NCBI RefSeq assembly: GCF_004794465.1
Contig: NZ_SSDJ01000126.1
Span: 1-64,000, forward strand
Origin: Microbacterium sp. K24
Lineage (GTDB): Bacteria; Actinomycetota; Actinomycetes; Actinomycetales; Microbacteriaceae
Reading direction: 5' to 3'
Length of the DNA stretch: 64,000 nucleotides
A program made the translations under genes and the position numbers. Below, one piece after another: positions 30,971 to 38,963 of this stretch (positions within the stretch are counted from its first letter, which is position 1; each line of letters opens with the position of its first letter). The notes under the pieces are model-generated. The model worked only from the letters and a program-made list of their open reading frames with translations. It searched no databases and was not told where the DNA came from.

Positions 30971-31567
30971 ATGCCTTCCATCCGTGCGGTGCTGTTCGAC
31001 CTCGACGGCGTCATCCGCCATTTCGACTCCGAGCACACCACGGAGATCGAGCGCCGGTACGGCTTCGATCCGGGAACCATCACCGCTGTCGCCTTCGAGC
31101 CGGACGTGCTCGAACAGGTGACGACCGGGGTCATCTCGCGCCGCGCGTGGGTCGACCGTGTCGGCGAGACGCTGGGTTCCGCCGAGGCGGCCGAGGAGTG
31201 GGGGCGTCAGCCCTCCGACCTCGACGCGCAGGTGCTCGCCGTCGCGGATGATCTTCGTGCCGCCGGCATCCGCACCGCCATCCTCACCAACGGCACCGAC
31301 ACGATCGCGGCCGAAGCCGAGGAACTCGGACTCCACCATCGCTTCGAAGCGATCTTCAACTCGGCGGAGATCGGCTGGGCGAAGCCCGACGCTCGCGCGT
31401 TCCAGCACGTGCTCGACGCTCTCGGGCTCGCGGCATCCGAGGTGTTCTTCACCGATGACTCCGCCGGCAAGCTCGCGGGCGCGGAAGAACTGGGGATGCC
31501 GACACATCACTTCACGTCAGTGGACGGCCTCCGCGGTGCGCTGCGCGACGCCGGTATCGATTTCTGA
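30971..31567 (+). CDS. HAD-superfamily hydrolase
   Basis: The 198-residue protein has all four HAD motifs: I FDLDGVIRH (9-17), II ILTNGTD, III the Lys in WAKPDARAF, and IV FFTDDSAGK. The small helical cap domain between motifs I and II places it in the subfamily IA group of phosphatases such as haloacid dehalogenase or phosphoglycolate phosphatase relatives. The substrate is undetermined. TATCGT 6 nt before the ATG suggests a leaderless start. It ends next to repeat R1, whose copies flank the following gene. Confidence 0.92.
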   Translation: MPSIRAVLFDLDGVIRHFDSEHTTEIERRYGFDPGTITAVAFEPDVLEQVTTGVISRRAWVDRVGETLGSAEAAEEWGRQPSDLDAQVLAVADDLRAAGIRTAILTNGTDTIAAEAEELGLHHRFEAIFNSAEIGWAKPDARAFQHVLDALGLAASEVFFTDDSAGKLAGAEELGMPTHHFTSVDGLRGALRDAGIDF

Positions 31568-31573
31568 CACGCG

Positions 31574-31603
31574 TTTCGTCTCGCTTCGCTCGCTCGACGA
31601 CCG
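31574..31603 (-). repeat. Dispersed 30-bp repeat R1, copy 2
   Basis: Read on the minus strand this has the same core GAGCGAGCGAAGCGAGACG as copies 1 and 3, with one difference from copy 1 near the left end. It lies 7 nt after the HAD stop and 14 nt before the DHFR-like stop, between convergent genes. Confidence 0.8.
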
Positions 31604-31617
31604 GCGGGGGACGGGGC

Positions 31618-32178
31618 TCACACCCGCGGCCGGTACCTCTGCACCACGACCCCCGACGCGAACTCCTGCCGCCCGACCAACTCCAACTCGATCCGCTCCC
31701 GTAACCCGTCGAACAGCCGCGGTCCGCTCCCGGCGAGCACCGGGTGTACGGCGAAGACGTACTCGTCGATGAGCCCGAGATCAGCGAGCGCCAGGGGGAG
31801 AGTGACCCCACCGACCGACAGCTCCGTGCCCGGCTCTTCCTTCAACCGCCGAACCGCCTCGCCCACATCCCCCTGCACCAGCTCGGCGTTCCAGTCGACC
31901 TCGGCCAACGTGCTCGAGACCACATACTTCTTCGTCTTGTCGATGGCCTCTGCGAACCGCACCTCTGACTCATCCATCCAGTCGGGCCACACGCCATCCG
32001 CCGGACGCCGCCAGGCCGATTCCATCATCTGGTACGTCACGCGGCCGTAGATCTCAGCATCCGCTCGTTCCATCTCGGCGGTCCAGAAGTCCATGAACTC
32101 CTCGTCAGGAGTGAGCCCCGCCTCGTGATGCACGCTTCCGTCGAGCGTGACGTTGATCGCGTAGCGCAGTGGTCTCAT
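31618..32178 (-). CDS. Dihydrofolate reductase family protein (RibD C-terminal type)
   Basis: The 186-residue protein has the DHFR/RibD-C pattern of bacterial YyaP/YwjB-like proteins: an early LRYAINVTLDGSVHHEAG, EIYGRVTYQMM, KKYVVSSTL, ELSVGGVTLPLALADLGLIDE split over two strands, and FAVHPVLAGSGPRLFDG near the end. These NADPH-dependent reductases usually act on unknown substrates rather than folate. ATG 32178 follows GGAGAGCGACCC. Two direct copies of repeat R1 lie just outside its ends (31574 and 32243). Confidence 0.9.
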   Translation of the reverse strand: MRPLRYAINVTLDGSVHHEAGLTPDEEFMDFWTAEMERADAEIYGRVTYQMMESAWRRPADGVWPDWMDESEVRFAEAIDKTKKYVVSSTLAEVDWNAELVQGDVGEAVRRLKEEPGTELSVGGVTLPLALADLGLIDEYVFAVHPVLAGSGPRLFDGLRERIELELVGRQEFASGVVVQRYRPRV

Positions 32179-32242
32179 GGGTCGCTCTCCTTCGATGCAC
32201 ACCGGACTCTTCCGGACGCTACCAGACGCCTGATCGCGAGCG

Positions 32243-32272
32243 TTTCGTCTCGCTTCGCTCGCTCAACGACCG
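32243..32272 (-). repeat. Dispersed 30-bp repeat R1, copy 3
   Basis: This copy is identical to copy 1 over the 30-bp unit and in the same orientation as copy 2, with the DHFR-like gene between them. It also sits just after the stop of the minus-strand membrane gene at 32286. Confidence 0.8.
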
Positions 32273-32285
32273 GGTGGGGTGTCCC

Positions 32286-32972
32286 TCAATTGCCGAGGCC
32301 GTCGAGCATCCAGTTGTAGCGCAGGCGGAGCCCGCGCTCCATGCTGGCCAACGCCGCACCGGCGCCGAGGGTGATGTTGAGCCACAGGGGCAACTGGATG
32401 GGGGAGACGAACGTGCCGAAGCGCTCCGCGATGGGCGGGATCTCGGAGAGCACCTGCACCAGTTGCGGCACGTTGACTCCCACGCCGACGAGCAGGACGA
32501 CGATCGCGACAGCGGCGATCCACCGGCTCGCGACCGGGTGCGTCTGCTCGAGTCGGAGACGGCGACCGATCGCCGACCTCGGATGCGGGGTGAGGCGGCG
32601 CTCGGATCGGTCGGGCGTGACGTAGTGCATCCGCCGGAGGCCGTACGTCCCTGCCCGCACTTCGATCACGCCACCCTCGACCGCGAACCTCGCCGGCAGC
32701 TTGGACACGACGGCCTGCGCCCCGTCGCGATAGAGGTGGGCACGAGGATCGCCGTCGTCGTGGGTCCGCACGTCCACCGCATAGATCACATCCGGCCCGC
32801 TCGGCCGCGGCACGGCCAGCGAGAACAGCTTCCGACCGGTCACCAGATGCCACCAGCGGAAAGGCCGGAGCGGACTCCCGTCTCCTCGCTTCTGACGGCG
32901 GGGCATCGTTCCGTCATCGGCATCGCCGAGCATGCCGAGCGCGTCGAAATCGTCTTCGTCGAACACGGACAT
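32286..32972 (-). CDS. Hypothetical membrane protein paired with a SpoIIM-like gene
   Basis: The 228-residue protein has an acidic N-terminus (SVFDEDDFDALGMLGDADD), a basic middle region containing a beta-rich RPFRWWHLVTGRKLFSLAV segment that could be a PH-like fold, and two membrane segments (about 157-174 and 193-212). No family is recognised. It starts 4 nt after the stop of the SpoIIM-like gene on the same strand and is probably coupled to it. GTG 32975 is an alternative start. The two proteins probably work together in the membrane. Confidence 0.65.
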   Translation of the reverse strand: MSVFDEDDFDALGMLGDADDGTMPRRQKRGDGSPLRPFRWWHLVTGRKLFSLAVPRPSGPDVIYAVDVRTHDDGDPRAHLYRDGAQAVVSKLPARFAVEGGVIEVRAGTYGLRRMHYVTPDRSERRLTPHPRSAIGRRLRLEQTHPVASRWIAAVAIVVLLVGVGVNVPQLVQVLSEIPPIAERFGTFVSPIQLPLWLNITLGAGAALASMERGLRLRYNWMLDGLGN

Positions 32973-32976
32973 CACC

Positions 32977-33639
32977 TCAGAGCAGCAGCTGAGAGAGCGG
33001 GTACACCAGGTAGCGCAGCGAGTACGCCTCCCAGACGGCTCCGATGACGAGCAGCACGAGCGCCGGCAGCGCGAGCAGACCCAGCTGACGGAGGCCCCGC
33101 AGATATCCCTGGCGCCGGTTCTCCGCCCCCGCCGTGCGCGGGAAGAGCCAGTACTTGCCGATCAGGAAAGCACCCAGCAGGAACAGCACGTAGGCCTGCA
33201 GCTCGATCAGGAAGGTCAGCGAGTGCGGGATGAGCGCGACCCAGCCCGTGTCCGAGCTCGGGACCAGAGTGATCCCGGTGGTCACCGCCCAGTACCCGAA
33301 GAACGCGAGTCCCGCGAACGGCACGATCAGCGACGGCAGCACGATGGTCAGAGCGCTGAGGCGGAAGAGATTCACACCGAGGATCGTCAGGGCGAACAGC
33401 GGAGGCGTGTTGACCAGCCAGCGCACGAGCTCGCCGGTTCCGTCCTCCTCCAACCCCGCGGCTTCGGCGGCCACGAGGTCGGGGAAGATCATCCCGATGA
33501 CGAAGCCGAGGAGAGCGAGCCCGTAGGCCGCCGCGTTGAGGATGAGGTAGACGCGCATGTTCTCGCGCACGACACGGAAGGGCCGCCGCCAGAAGCGCAC
33601 GGGCTCGGGCGGAGCGATGGAGATCTGCTGAATGGACAT
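32977..33639 (-). CDS. SpoIIM/DUF95-like membrane protein
   Basis: The 220-residue protein has five or six membrane segments. The central part, PSLIVPFAGLAFFGYWAVTT followed by IPHSLTFLIELQAYVLFLLG, resembles the conserved core of stage II sporulation protein M family members (HG/HS..E in a membrane helix), and the last helix ends VWEAYSLRYLVYPL. In non-sporulating actinobacteria these proteins have no established role. ATG 33639 was preferred because the hydrophobic domain follows after a 25-residue basic lead. The assignment is by topology and motif, so only moderate. Confidence 0.65.
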   Translation of the reverse strand: MSIQQISIAPPEPVRFWRRPFRVVRENMRVYLILNAAAYGLALLGFVIGMIFPDLVAAEAAGLEEDGTGELVRWLVNTPPLFALTILGVNLFRLSALTIVLPSLIVPFAGLAFFGYWAVTTGITLVPSSDTGWVALIPHSLTFLIELQAYVLFLLGAFLIGKYWLFPRTAGAENRRQGYLRGLRQLGLLALPALVLLVIGAVWEAYSLRYLVYPLSQLLL

Positions 33640-33955
33640 GCTTCCATCGCACTCCCTCGTCGGCAGCGTGCCCAGTGCCCCCGTGTCACCGGAACGAGTG
33701 ACAAAAGTCCCGCTTCGGCATCCCGGCGCCGGGGGTGAGGGGTCATCGGCCGCGCGGATATGCCGCCGGGGCGCGGAAGAGAGCGCGTGCGCTTCGAAAG
33801 GAGATGTGCGCTTCGGAAGGACGTCATGCTGACATCCGTCCTCGCGAAGCGCACATCCCCTCACGAGAGGTCGGATGCTGCGACGACGGTGCACCCGGAG
33901 CCGCGACGCATCGACAAGCTCAGCGACTCAGGCGCGGCTCAGCGACCCGAAACCC
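33640..33955. other. Spacer with REP-like palindrome, no gene
   Basis: The 316-bp stretch between the SpoIIM-like gene and the GntR regulator has no convincing coding frame. It contains REP copy A (33803-33857) and scattered GC-rich short repeats. A promoter for the SpoIIM-like gene should lie at its left end but no consensus is clear. Confidence 0.5.
33803..33857. repeat. REP-like palindromic element, copy A
   Basis: GATGTGCGCTTCG (33803-33815) pairs with CGAAGCGCACATC (33845-33857) as a perfect 13-bp outer stem, and AGGACG with CGTCCT inside it. It shares the GCGCTTCGG..GGAC / GTCCTC..CGAAGCGC pattern with the elements at 40251 and 45305. Confidence 0.8.
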
Positions 33956-34687
33956 CTACCGCCGCAGCATGGTGCTGTAGAACCGGTACACGTTCGCCCG
34001 GTACCGGGTCGACCCGATGAGGATCGGCCTCCCCACCGCATCGAACGCCGTCTCGGCCCCGAGCAGCAGCGGACTCCCCACCGGCACCTCGAGCAGCTCG
34101 GCCTCGCGCTCATCCGCGCCGATCGCCTCGACGACGAAGTTCGACCGCGCCGGCTCTGTGCCCAGAGCGCCCATCTCGGCATACAGGGACGTGTCGGAGA
34201 GGTCGACGTCTTCGATGCCGGGGGTGCGCTCGAGCAGGATCACGGTGTGATCGATGCAGATCGGCGTCTCGCCGAGCGACCGCAGCCGCTCGACCTCGAC
34301 GACCGGACTCAGCGGACCCGTCTGCAGCTGCTGCGCCTCGTCGAGCGTCGCCTCGCGCACGACGTGCGACAGCACCCGCGTGCCCGGCACGACCCCGCGG
34401 CGCCGCGCCATCTCGGTGAAGCTGATGAGCGTGCGGGGCGGCTCGCCCAGCGGCGCCTCGTTCACGAACCATCCGGATTGCGGCGCGGGGCTGACCAAGC
34501 CCTCCTCGGCCAGCGCGGCGAGAGCGCGCCGCACCGTCGTGCGGCTCACCTGCAGCCGTTCGACGAGGTCCCGCTCGCTCGGCAGCCGTCCGGTGGAGGT
34601 GAAGGTCCCCGCCCGCACGAGACGCCGGAGCTGATCGGCCGCGGCATCCGCCACTCCTGCGCCCGCCCGACGGGCCTCGTTCGTCAT
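33956..34687 (-). CDS. GntR/HutC family regulator of the sugar operon
   Basis: The 243-residue protein has an N-terminal GntR winged HTH (LRRLVRAGTFTSTGRLPSER, then LQVSRTTVRRALAALAEEGL; about 20-75) and a C-terminal UTRA ligand-binding domain (about 95-235). HutC-type members such as DasR and NagR bind phosphorylated amino sugars. It is divergent from the isomerase/ABC/GH4 operon and the GGTC-rich operator lies between them, so it is the likely repressor of that operon and of itself. It would be relieved by an amino-sugar phosphate. Confidence 0.9.
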   Translation of the reverse strand: MTNEARRAGAGVADAAADQLRRLVRAGTFTSTGRLPSERDLVERLQVSRTTVRRALAALAEEGLVSPAPQSGWFVNEAPLGEPPRTLISFTEMARRRGVVPGTRVLSHVVREATLDEAQQLQTGPLSPVVEVERLRSLGETPICIDHTVILLERTPGIEDVDLSDTSLYAEMGALGTEPARSNFVVEAIGADEREAELLEVPVGSPLLLGAETAFDAVGRPILIGSTRYRANVYRFYSTMLRR

Positions 34688-34703
34688 GCTCCTACGCTAC
34701 GAC

Positions 34704-34742
34704 CAATCTAGTATTTTGGTCTAATCTGGTCCATTTTGGTCT
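34704..34742. promoter_or_regulatory. Operator cluster with repeated GGTC half-sites
   Basis: One GACCA is followed by three GGTC half-sites within 39 bp (GACCAATCTAG, TTTTGGTCTAATCTGG, TCCATTTTGGTC), forming overlapping dyads in the region between the divergent GntR gene and the isomerase gene. The half-site resembles the TGGTCTAGACCA core of DasR-type sites, which suits the UTRA-GntR regulator. Confidence 0.65.
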
Positions 34743-34802
34743 CTCGATCGTGTCCGATCGCCCTACAGTGATCACGCCACCCCCCACGAGAAGAGAACCG
34801 CC

Positions 34803-35627
34803 GTGACCCTGCCCCACTCCATCAGCTCGACCGTCGATGAGCTGAGCGCGACGCTCGCGACGCAACTGATCGAGTCCCTCGCGAACGCCGCGGATGAGGG
34901 CCGCCTGCTGATCGTCGGCATCCCCGCCGGCCGTACCCTCACTCCGGTGATCGACGCGCTCGCCGCGCAGCTGCGCGAGACGCCCCGCGACCTCGGCCAC
35001 GTGCGCCTCGTGCTCATGGACGACTACGCGATCCCCGCCGGCGACGGCTGGACGGCTCCTCCCGTGACCGCCCACTACAGCTGCCGCCAGTACGGCGAGC
35101 AGGTCATCGCAAAGCTCAGCGACGCCGTGAAGCCCCACACCGGCATCGGCGTCGCCCACCTCTGGTCGCCCGATCCCGCCGACCCCGAGGCTTACGACGG
35201 CCGGATCGCGGATGCCGGCGGCATCGACATCTTCTACGTCGCCGTCGGCTCCTCCGACGGGCATGTGGCCTTCAACCCTCCCGGCACGCCGCTCGACAGC
35301 CGCACCCGCATCATCCCGCTCGCCGACTCCACGCGCCGCGACAACCTCGGCACCTTCCCCGAGTTCGACTCGCTCGACGACGTGCCGACCCACGGCGTGA
35401 GCGTCGGCCTCGCGACCCTCTCCGACGCCCGCCGCGTCGAGATCGTCGTGCACGGCGCCGGCAAAGCTCCCTCGGCGGCGCGACTTCTCGCCGCCGAGGG
35501 GTTCCACCCCGAGTTCCCCGCGACGTTCGCGTACGAACACGGCGATGTGCACGTGAACCTCGACCGCGACGCCGCGAGCCTCCTTCCCGAGGCGGCCGCC
35601 GACGCCACGGCATCCGCCCCGCAGTAG
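34803..35627 (+). CDS. Glucosamine-6-phosphate deaminase/6-phosphogluconolactonase family protein
   Basis: The 274-residue protein has the NagB/RpiA-type fold with VGIPAGRTLTPVIDAL as the phosphate-binding loop, RLVLMDDYAI (the NagB LDEY-like Asp pair) and a central VGSSDGHVAFNPPG that replaces the usual GIGxDGHIAFNEPG. That substitution suggests a relative of NagB with changed substrate rather than a classical enzyme. As first gene of the ABC/GH4/kinase operon it probably converts an amino-sugar phosphate to a fructose phosphate. The GTG start lacks a strong Shine-Dalgarno. Confidence 0.85.
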   Translation: MTLPHSISSTVDELSATLATQLIESLANAADEGRLLIVGIPAGRTLTPVIDALAAQLRETPRDLGHVRLVLMDDYAIPAGDGWTAPPVTAHYSCRQYGEQVIAKLSDAVKPHTGIGVAHLWSPDPADPEAYDGRIADAGGIDIFYVAVGSSDGHVAFNPPGTPLDSRTRIIPLADSTRRDNLGTFPEFDSLDDVPTHGVSVGLATLSDARRVEIVVHGAGKAPSAARLLAAEGFHPEFPATFAYEHGDVHVNLDRDAASLLPEAAADATASAPQ

Positions 35628-35682
35628 CACCCCGCAGCACCCGAACCCGCCCCGCCTGCATCACCCCAACGGAGGAGTACAC

Positions 35683-37014
35683 ATGCGCACTCGACCAGCA
35701 GCCCTCGCCGCGATCGCCGTGGCAGCCCTCGCCCTGACCGCCTGCGGCACGGGCTCGGGTCCGGCCGACGGCGGGGAGGGCGGACCCGACGACAAGACGC
35801 CGATCACGCTCTCGCTGTGGAGCTTCTTCACCGACCGCGAGGAGGGCGTGATCGACGCCCGCCTCGACGCCTTCGAGGAGAAGTACCCCTGGATCACCGT
35901 CGACCACACCGGCGGCCAGAACGACGACACCCTCCTGCAGGCCGTGCGCGGCAACACCGCACCCGACGTCGCGCTCTCGGGCAACAGCGAGGCCGTCGCC
36001 AGCTACTGCTCCACCGGCGTTTTCCAGAACCTCGAAGACCGCATCGCCAAGTCGGATGCCGACATCGACAGCATCCTGTCATCGACCCAGGCGTACACGT
36101 CGTACGACGACGAGCGCTGCGCGCTCCCGGTGATGGCCGACGTCTACGGCCTCTACTTCAACCAGGACATGCTGGATGCCGCGGGCGTCGAAGTGCCCAC
36201 CACGTGGGACGAGCTGACCGAGGCCGCCAAGAAGCTCACGGTGCGCAACGCCGACGGCAGCATCCAGGTCGCCGGGTTCGTGCCGCTGCTCGACTTCCAG
36301 GAGAACAACGTCGCCACCTTCACCCCGGGCTGGGATCTCACCTGGTACGACGACGAGGGCAAGGCGGCCATGGCATCCGACCCCCAGTGGGCCGAGATGC
36401 TCGAATGGCAGAAGGAGCTCATCGACTGGTACGGCTACGACGACCTGCAGGCGTACGTCGCCGGCCTCGGCGCCGAGTTCTCGGCCGAGAACCCGCTGCA
36501 CACCGGCCGCCTCGCGATGGCCGTCGACGGCGAGTGGCGCGTCGCGTTCATCGACGACCAGGCGCCCGACCTCAACTACGGCACGGCTCCGATCCCGACC
36601 GTCGACGAGGCTTCCTACGGCGGCGGCACGATCAGCGGCACCACGGTCGGCATCCCGCGCGGATCGAAGCACTCCGACGCCGCCTGGCTGCTGGCCGAGT
36701 ACCTCGCGACCGACACCGACAACCTCGTCGACCTGACCCTCGAACTCCGCAACGTGCCCACCACGACCGCGGCGCTCGAGGACGAGAGCATCCGCACGAT
36801 CGACCAGTTCAACGTGATGCTCGACATCGCCGGCAACGAGAACACCCGGTCGATCCCCGGCACGCCGGCCGGTGCCGCACCGCGCGAGCTCATCGGGCAG
36901 TGGCTCCAGGGCTGGCAGGCCGGCGACGAGAAGGATCTCGAGGCCGGGCTCGCCGGCGTCGCGAAGCAGATCGACAGCCAGATCTCCCAGGCCTCCGGAG
37001 GGAACGCGCCGTGA
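35683..37014 (+). CDS. Sugar ABC transporter substrate-binding lipoprotein
   Basis: The 443-residue protein begins with a lipoprotein signal (LAAIAVAALALTACGTGSG, lipobox LTAC, mature Cys21), followed by a Gly/Asp-rich linker and a family-1 extracellular solute-binding fold with ITLSLWSFFTDREEG, VALSGNSEAVASY and PVMADVYGLYFNQDM. It captures a sugar outside the membrane and passes it to the two permeases encoded next. GGAGGAG precedes the ATG. It belongs to the GntR-controlled amino-sugar-like operon. No ATPase gene is present, so a shared MsiK-type ATPase elsewhere is expected. Confidence 0.94.
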   Translation: MRTRPAALAAIAVAALALTACGTGSGPADGGEGGPDDKTPITLSLWSFFTDREEGVIDARLDAFEEKYPWITVDHTGGQNDDTLLQAVRGNTAPDVALSGNSEAVASYCSTGVFQNLEDRIAKSDADIDSILSSTQAYTSYDDERCALPVMADVYGLYFNQDMLDAAGVEVPTTWDELTEAAKKLTVRNADGSIQVAGFVPLLDFQENNVATFTPGWDLTWYDDEGKAAMASDPQWAEMLEWQKELIDWYGYDDLQAYVAGLGAEFSAENPLHTGRLAMAVDGEWRVAFIDDQAPDLNYGTAPIPTVDEASYGGGTISGTTVGIPRGSKHSDAAWLLAEYLATDTDNLVDLTLELRNVPTTTAALEDESIRTIDQFNVMLDIAGNENTRSIPGTPAGAAPRELIGQWLQGWQAGDEKDLEAGLAGVAKQIDSQISQASGGNAP

Positions 37015-37997
37015 CCACGGCGCCCGTCACCCGGAGCGGTCAGGCGACCACGTCGCCCGACCGCTCCGGGGCGCTCCGCAGGCGGAAGCGGCGGCAGACC
37101 CTCACGGTCCTGGCTTTCCTGAGCCCCGGCCTCATCGGGCTCGTGCTGTTCTTCGGATACCCGCTGCTCGCGAACCTCGCCTACTCGTTCACCCGGTTCG
37201 ACATGGTGAACCCGCCCGAGTTCATCGGGCTCGCGAACTACCAGTTCATGTTCGACGGCGATCAGCAGATCGGCACCGCGATCCGCAACACCCTCGTGTT
37301 CTGCCTGGTCTCCGTTCCGGTGCAGCTGATGTTCTCGCTCGGCATCGCCGCGACTCTGGCCCGCATCCGCTCGGGCGCCGGTATCTACCGCACCCTCTTC
37401 TACCTGCCCACTCTGCTGCCGCCGGTGGCCGCGGCGATGACCTTCTCGTTCGTGCTCAACCCGGGCACCGGGCCGGTCAATGCGATCCTCGGCGCTCTCG
37501 GCCTGCCGAAGCCGCTCTGGTTCAGCGACCCCTCGACATCGCAGGTGTCGCTGCTGCTGCTCACCACCTGGGGCGTCGGCAACACGATCGTCATCCTGCT
37601 CGCCGCGGTGCTCGAGGTGCCGCTCGAGATGCAGGAGGCCGCCCAGCTCGACGGCGCGAACGGCTGGCGTCGCTTCTGGCACATCACCCTGCCGACGATC
37701 TCGCCGGTCATCCTGTTCTCAACCATCATGGGCGTGATCGGCAGCCTCCAGCTGTTCTCGCAGCCCTACGTCGTCAGCACCGTGATCGGCGGCGGATCGG
37801 GCGTGACCGCCGACAACATCGGCTACCCGCAGAACACGCTCCTCTTCTTCACGGAGGTGCTGTACCAGCAGGGCTTCCGCTACTTCAACATGGGCTACGC
37901 GGCGGCGCTCTCGATGGTGCTGTTCGCCGTGACCCTCATCGTCACGGTGGTGCTCATCCGCGCCACCCGCGGCCGCGTGCACGGAGAGGAAGGCTGA
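37011..37997 (+). CDS. Sugar ABC transporter permease (MalF/UgpA type)
   Basis: The 328-residue protein has six membrane segments and the permease EAA-loop signature EAAQLDGANGWRRFWHITLP (about 207-226), the contact site for the ATPase. The GTG start overlaps the stop of the binding-protein gene (GTGA) and has GGAGGG upstream inside it. It is one half of the heterodimeric channel with the following gene. A basic N-terminal 35 residues precede the first helix, as usual in this family. Confidence 0.94.
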   Translation: MTTAPVTRSGQATTSPDRSGALRRRKRRQTLTVLAFLSPGLIGLVLFFGYPLLANLAYSFTRFDMVNPPEFIGLANYQFMFDGDQQIGTAIRNTLVFCLVSVPVQLMFSLGIAATLARIRSGAGIYRTLFYLPTLLPPVAAAMTFSFVLNPGTGPVNAILGALGLPKPLWFSDPSTSQVSLLLLTTWGVGNTIVILLAAVLEVPLEMQEAAQLDGANGWRRFWHITLPTISPVILFSTIMGVIGSLQLFSQPYVVSTVIGGGSGVTADNIGYPQNTLLFFTEVLYQQGFRYFNMGYAAALSMVLFAVTLIVTVVLIRATRGRVHGEEG

Positions 37998-37999
37998 CC

Positions 38000-38908
38000 A
38001 TGACCGCCATCATCGATCGACCCGCCGCCCCGGCATCCGGTCGTTCTGCCGCACCGTCGCCGCGCACGTCCCGCGCCCGCGCTCGCCGCCAGAGGCTGCT
38101 CGCGGCCGTGGGACGTCATGCGATCCTCATCGCACTGCTGCTGATGTTCCTCGCCCCGCTGCTGTTCATCGTCACCACGGCGCTGATGACCGACCAGCAG
38201 GCGCTCACGAGCCGCATCTGGCCCGACCCGGTGAACCTCGCCAACTTCGTCGAGGTCTTCGAGAAGGTGCCGCTGCTGCGGTACATGGCCAACACGCTGC
38301 TGATCGCCGGGTCGAGCACCCTGCTGGCTGTGGCGTCGAGCATCCCCGTCGCCTACGCGCTCGCGACGTTCCGGTTCCGCGGACGCCGCGTGCTGTTCGT
38401 CGCCGTGATCGCCGCGATGATGCTGCCGCCGCAGGTCACGATCGTGCCGCTCTACGCCGCCTACGCGCAGCTCGGGCTGGTCGGGTCCCCGCTGCCGCTC
38501 ATCATCCCGAGCCTGTTCGGCGACGCCTTCACGATCTTCCTGCTGCGGCAGTTCTTCGTGTCGGTGCCCCGCACCTACCTCGACGCCGGCCGCATGGACG
38601 GCGCCTCCGAGCTGCGCCTGCTCTGGACCGTGTTCCTGCCCATGGTGAAGCCGGCCATCGCCGCGGCCGCGCTGTTCGCGTTCTTCTACAGCTGGAACGA
38701 CTTCTTCAATCCGCTGCTGTACCTGGCCTCGAACCAGGAGTGGTACACCTTGTCGATCGGGCTCTCGCAGTTCCGTTCGGTGCACTCCGTGCAGTGGAAC
38801 CTCACCATGGCGGCCACCCTGCTCTTCGTCATCCCGGTGATCGTGCTGTTCTTCTTCGCCCAGAAGCAGTTCGTGCAGGGCATCGCGCTGTCCGGAGTGA
38901 AGGAATGA
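38000..38908 (+). CDS. Sugar ABC transporter permease (MalG/UgpE type)
   Basis: The 302-residue protein has six membrane segments and the EAA-like loop DAGRMDGASELRLLWTVFLP (about 195-214), the MalG-type partner of the preceding permease. ATG 38000 lies 2 nt after the previous stop and follows GAGGAAGG. It ends 55 nt before the GH4 gene. With the binding protein it forms an importer for a sugar; the missing ATPase is presumably a shared MsiK-like protein encoded elsewhere. Confidence 0.94.
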   Translation: MTAIIDRPAAPASGRSAAPSPRTSRARARRQRLLAAVGRHAILIALLLMFLAPLLFIVTTALMTDQQALTSRIWPDPVNLANFVEVFEKVPLLRYMANTLLIAGSSTLLAVASSIPVAYALATFRFRGRRVLFVAVIAAMMLPPQVTIVPLYAAYAQLGLVGSPLPLIIPSLFGDAFTIFLLRQFFVSVPRTYLDAGRMDGASELRLLWTVFLPMVKPAIAAAALFAFFYSWNDFFNPLLYLASNQEWYTLSIGLSQFRSVHSVQWNLTMAATLLFVIPVIVLFFFAQKQFVQGIALSGVKE

Positions 38909-38963
38909 GGGCGGCAGCATCCGCTCTCCCAGCCATCGACGAACGATTCGGAAGGATCCCCAC

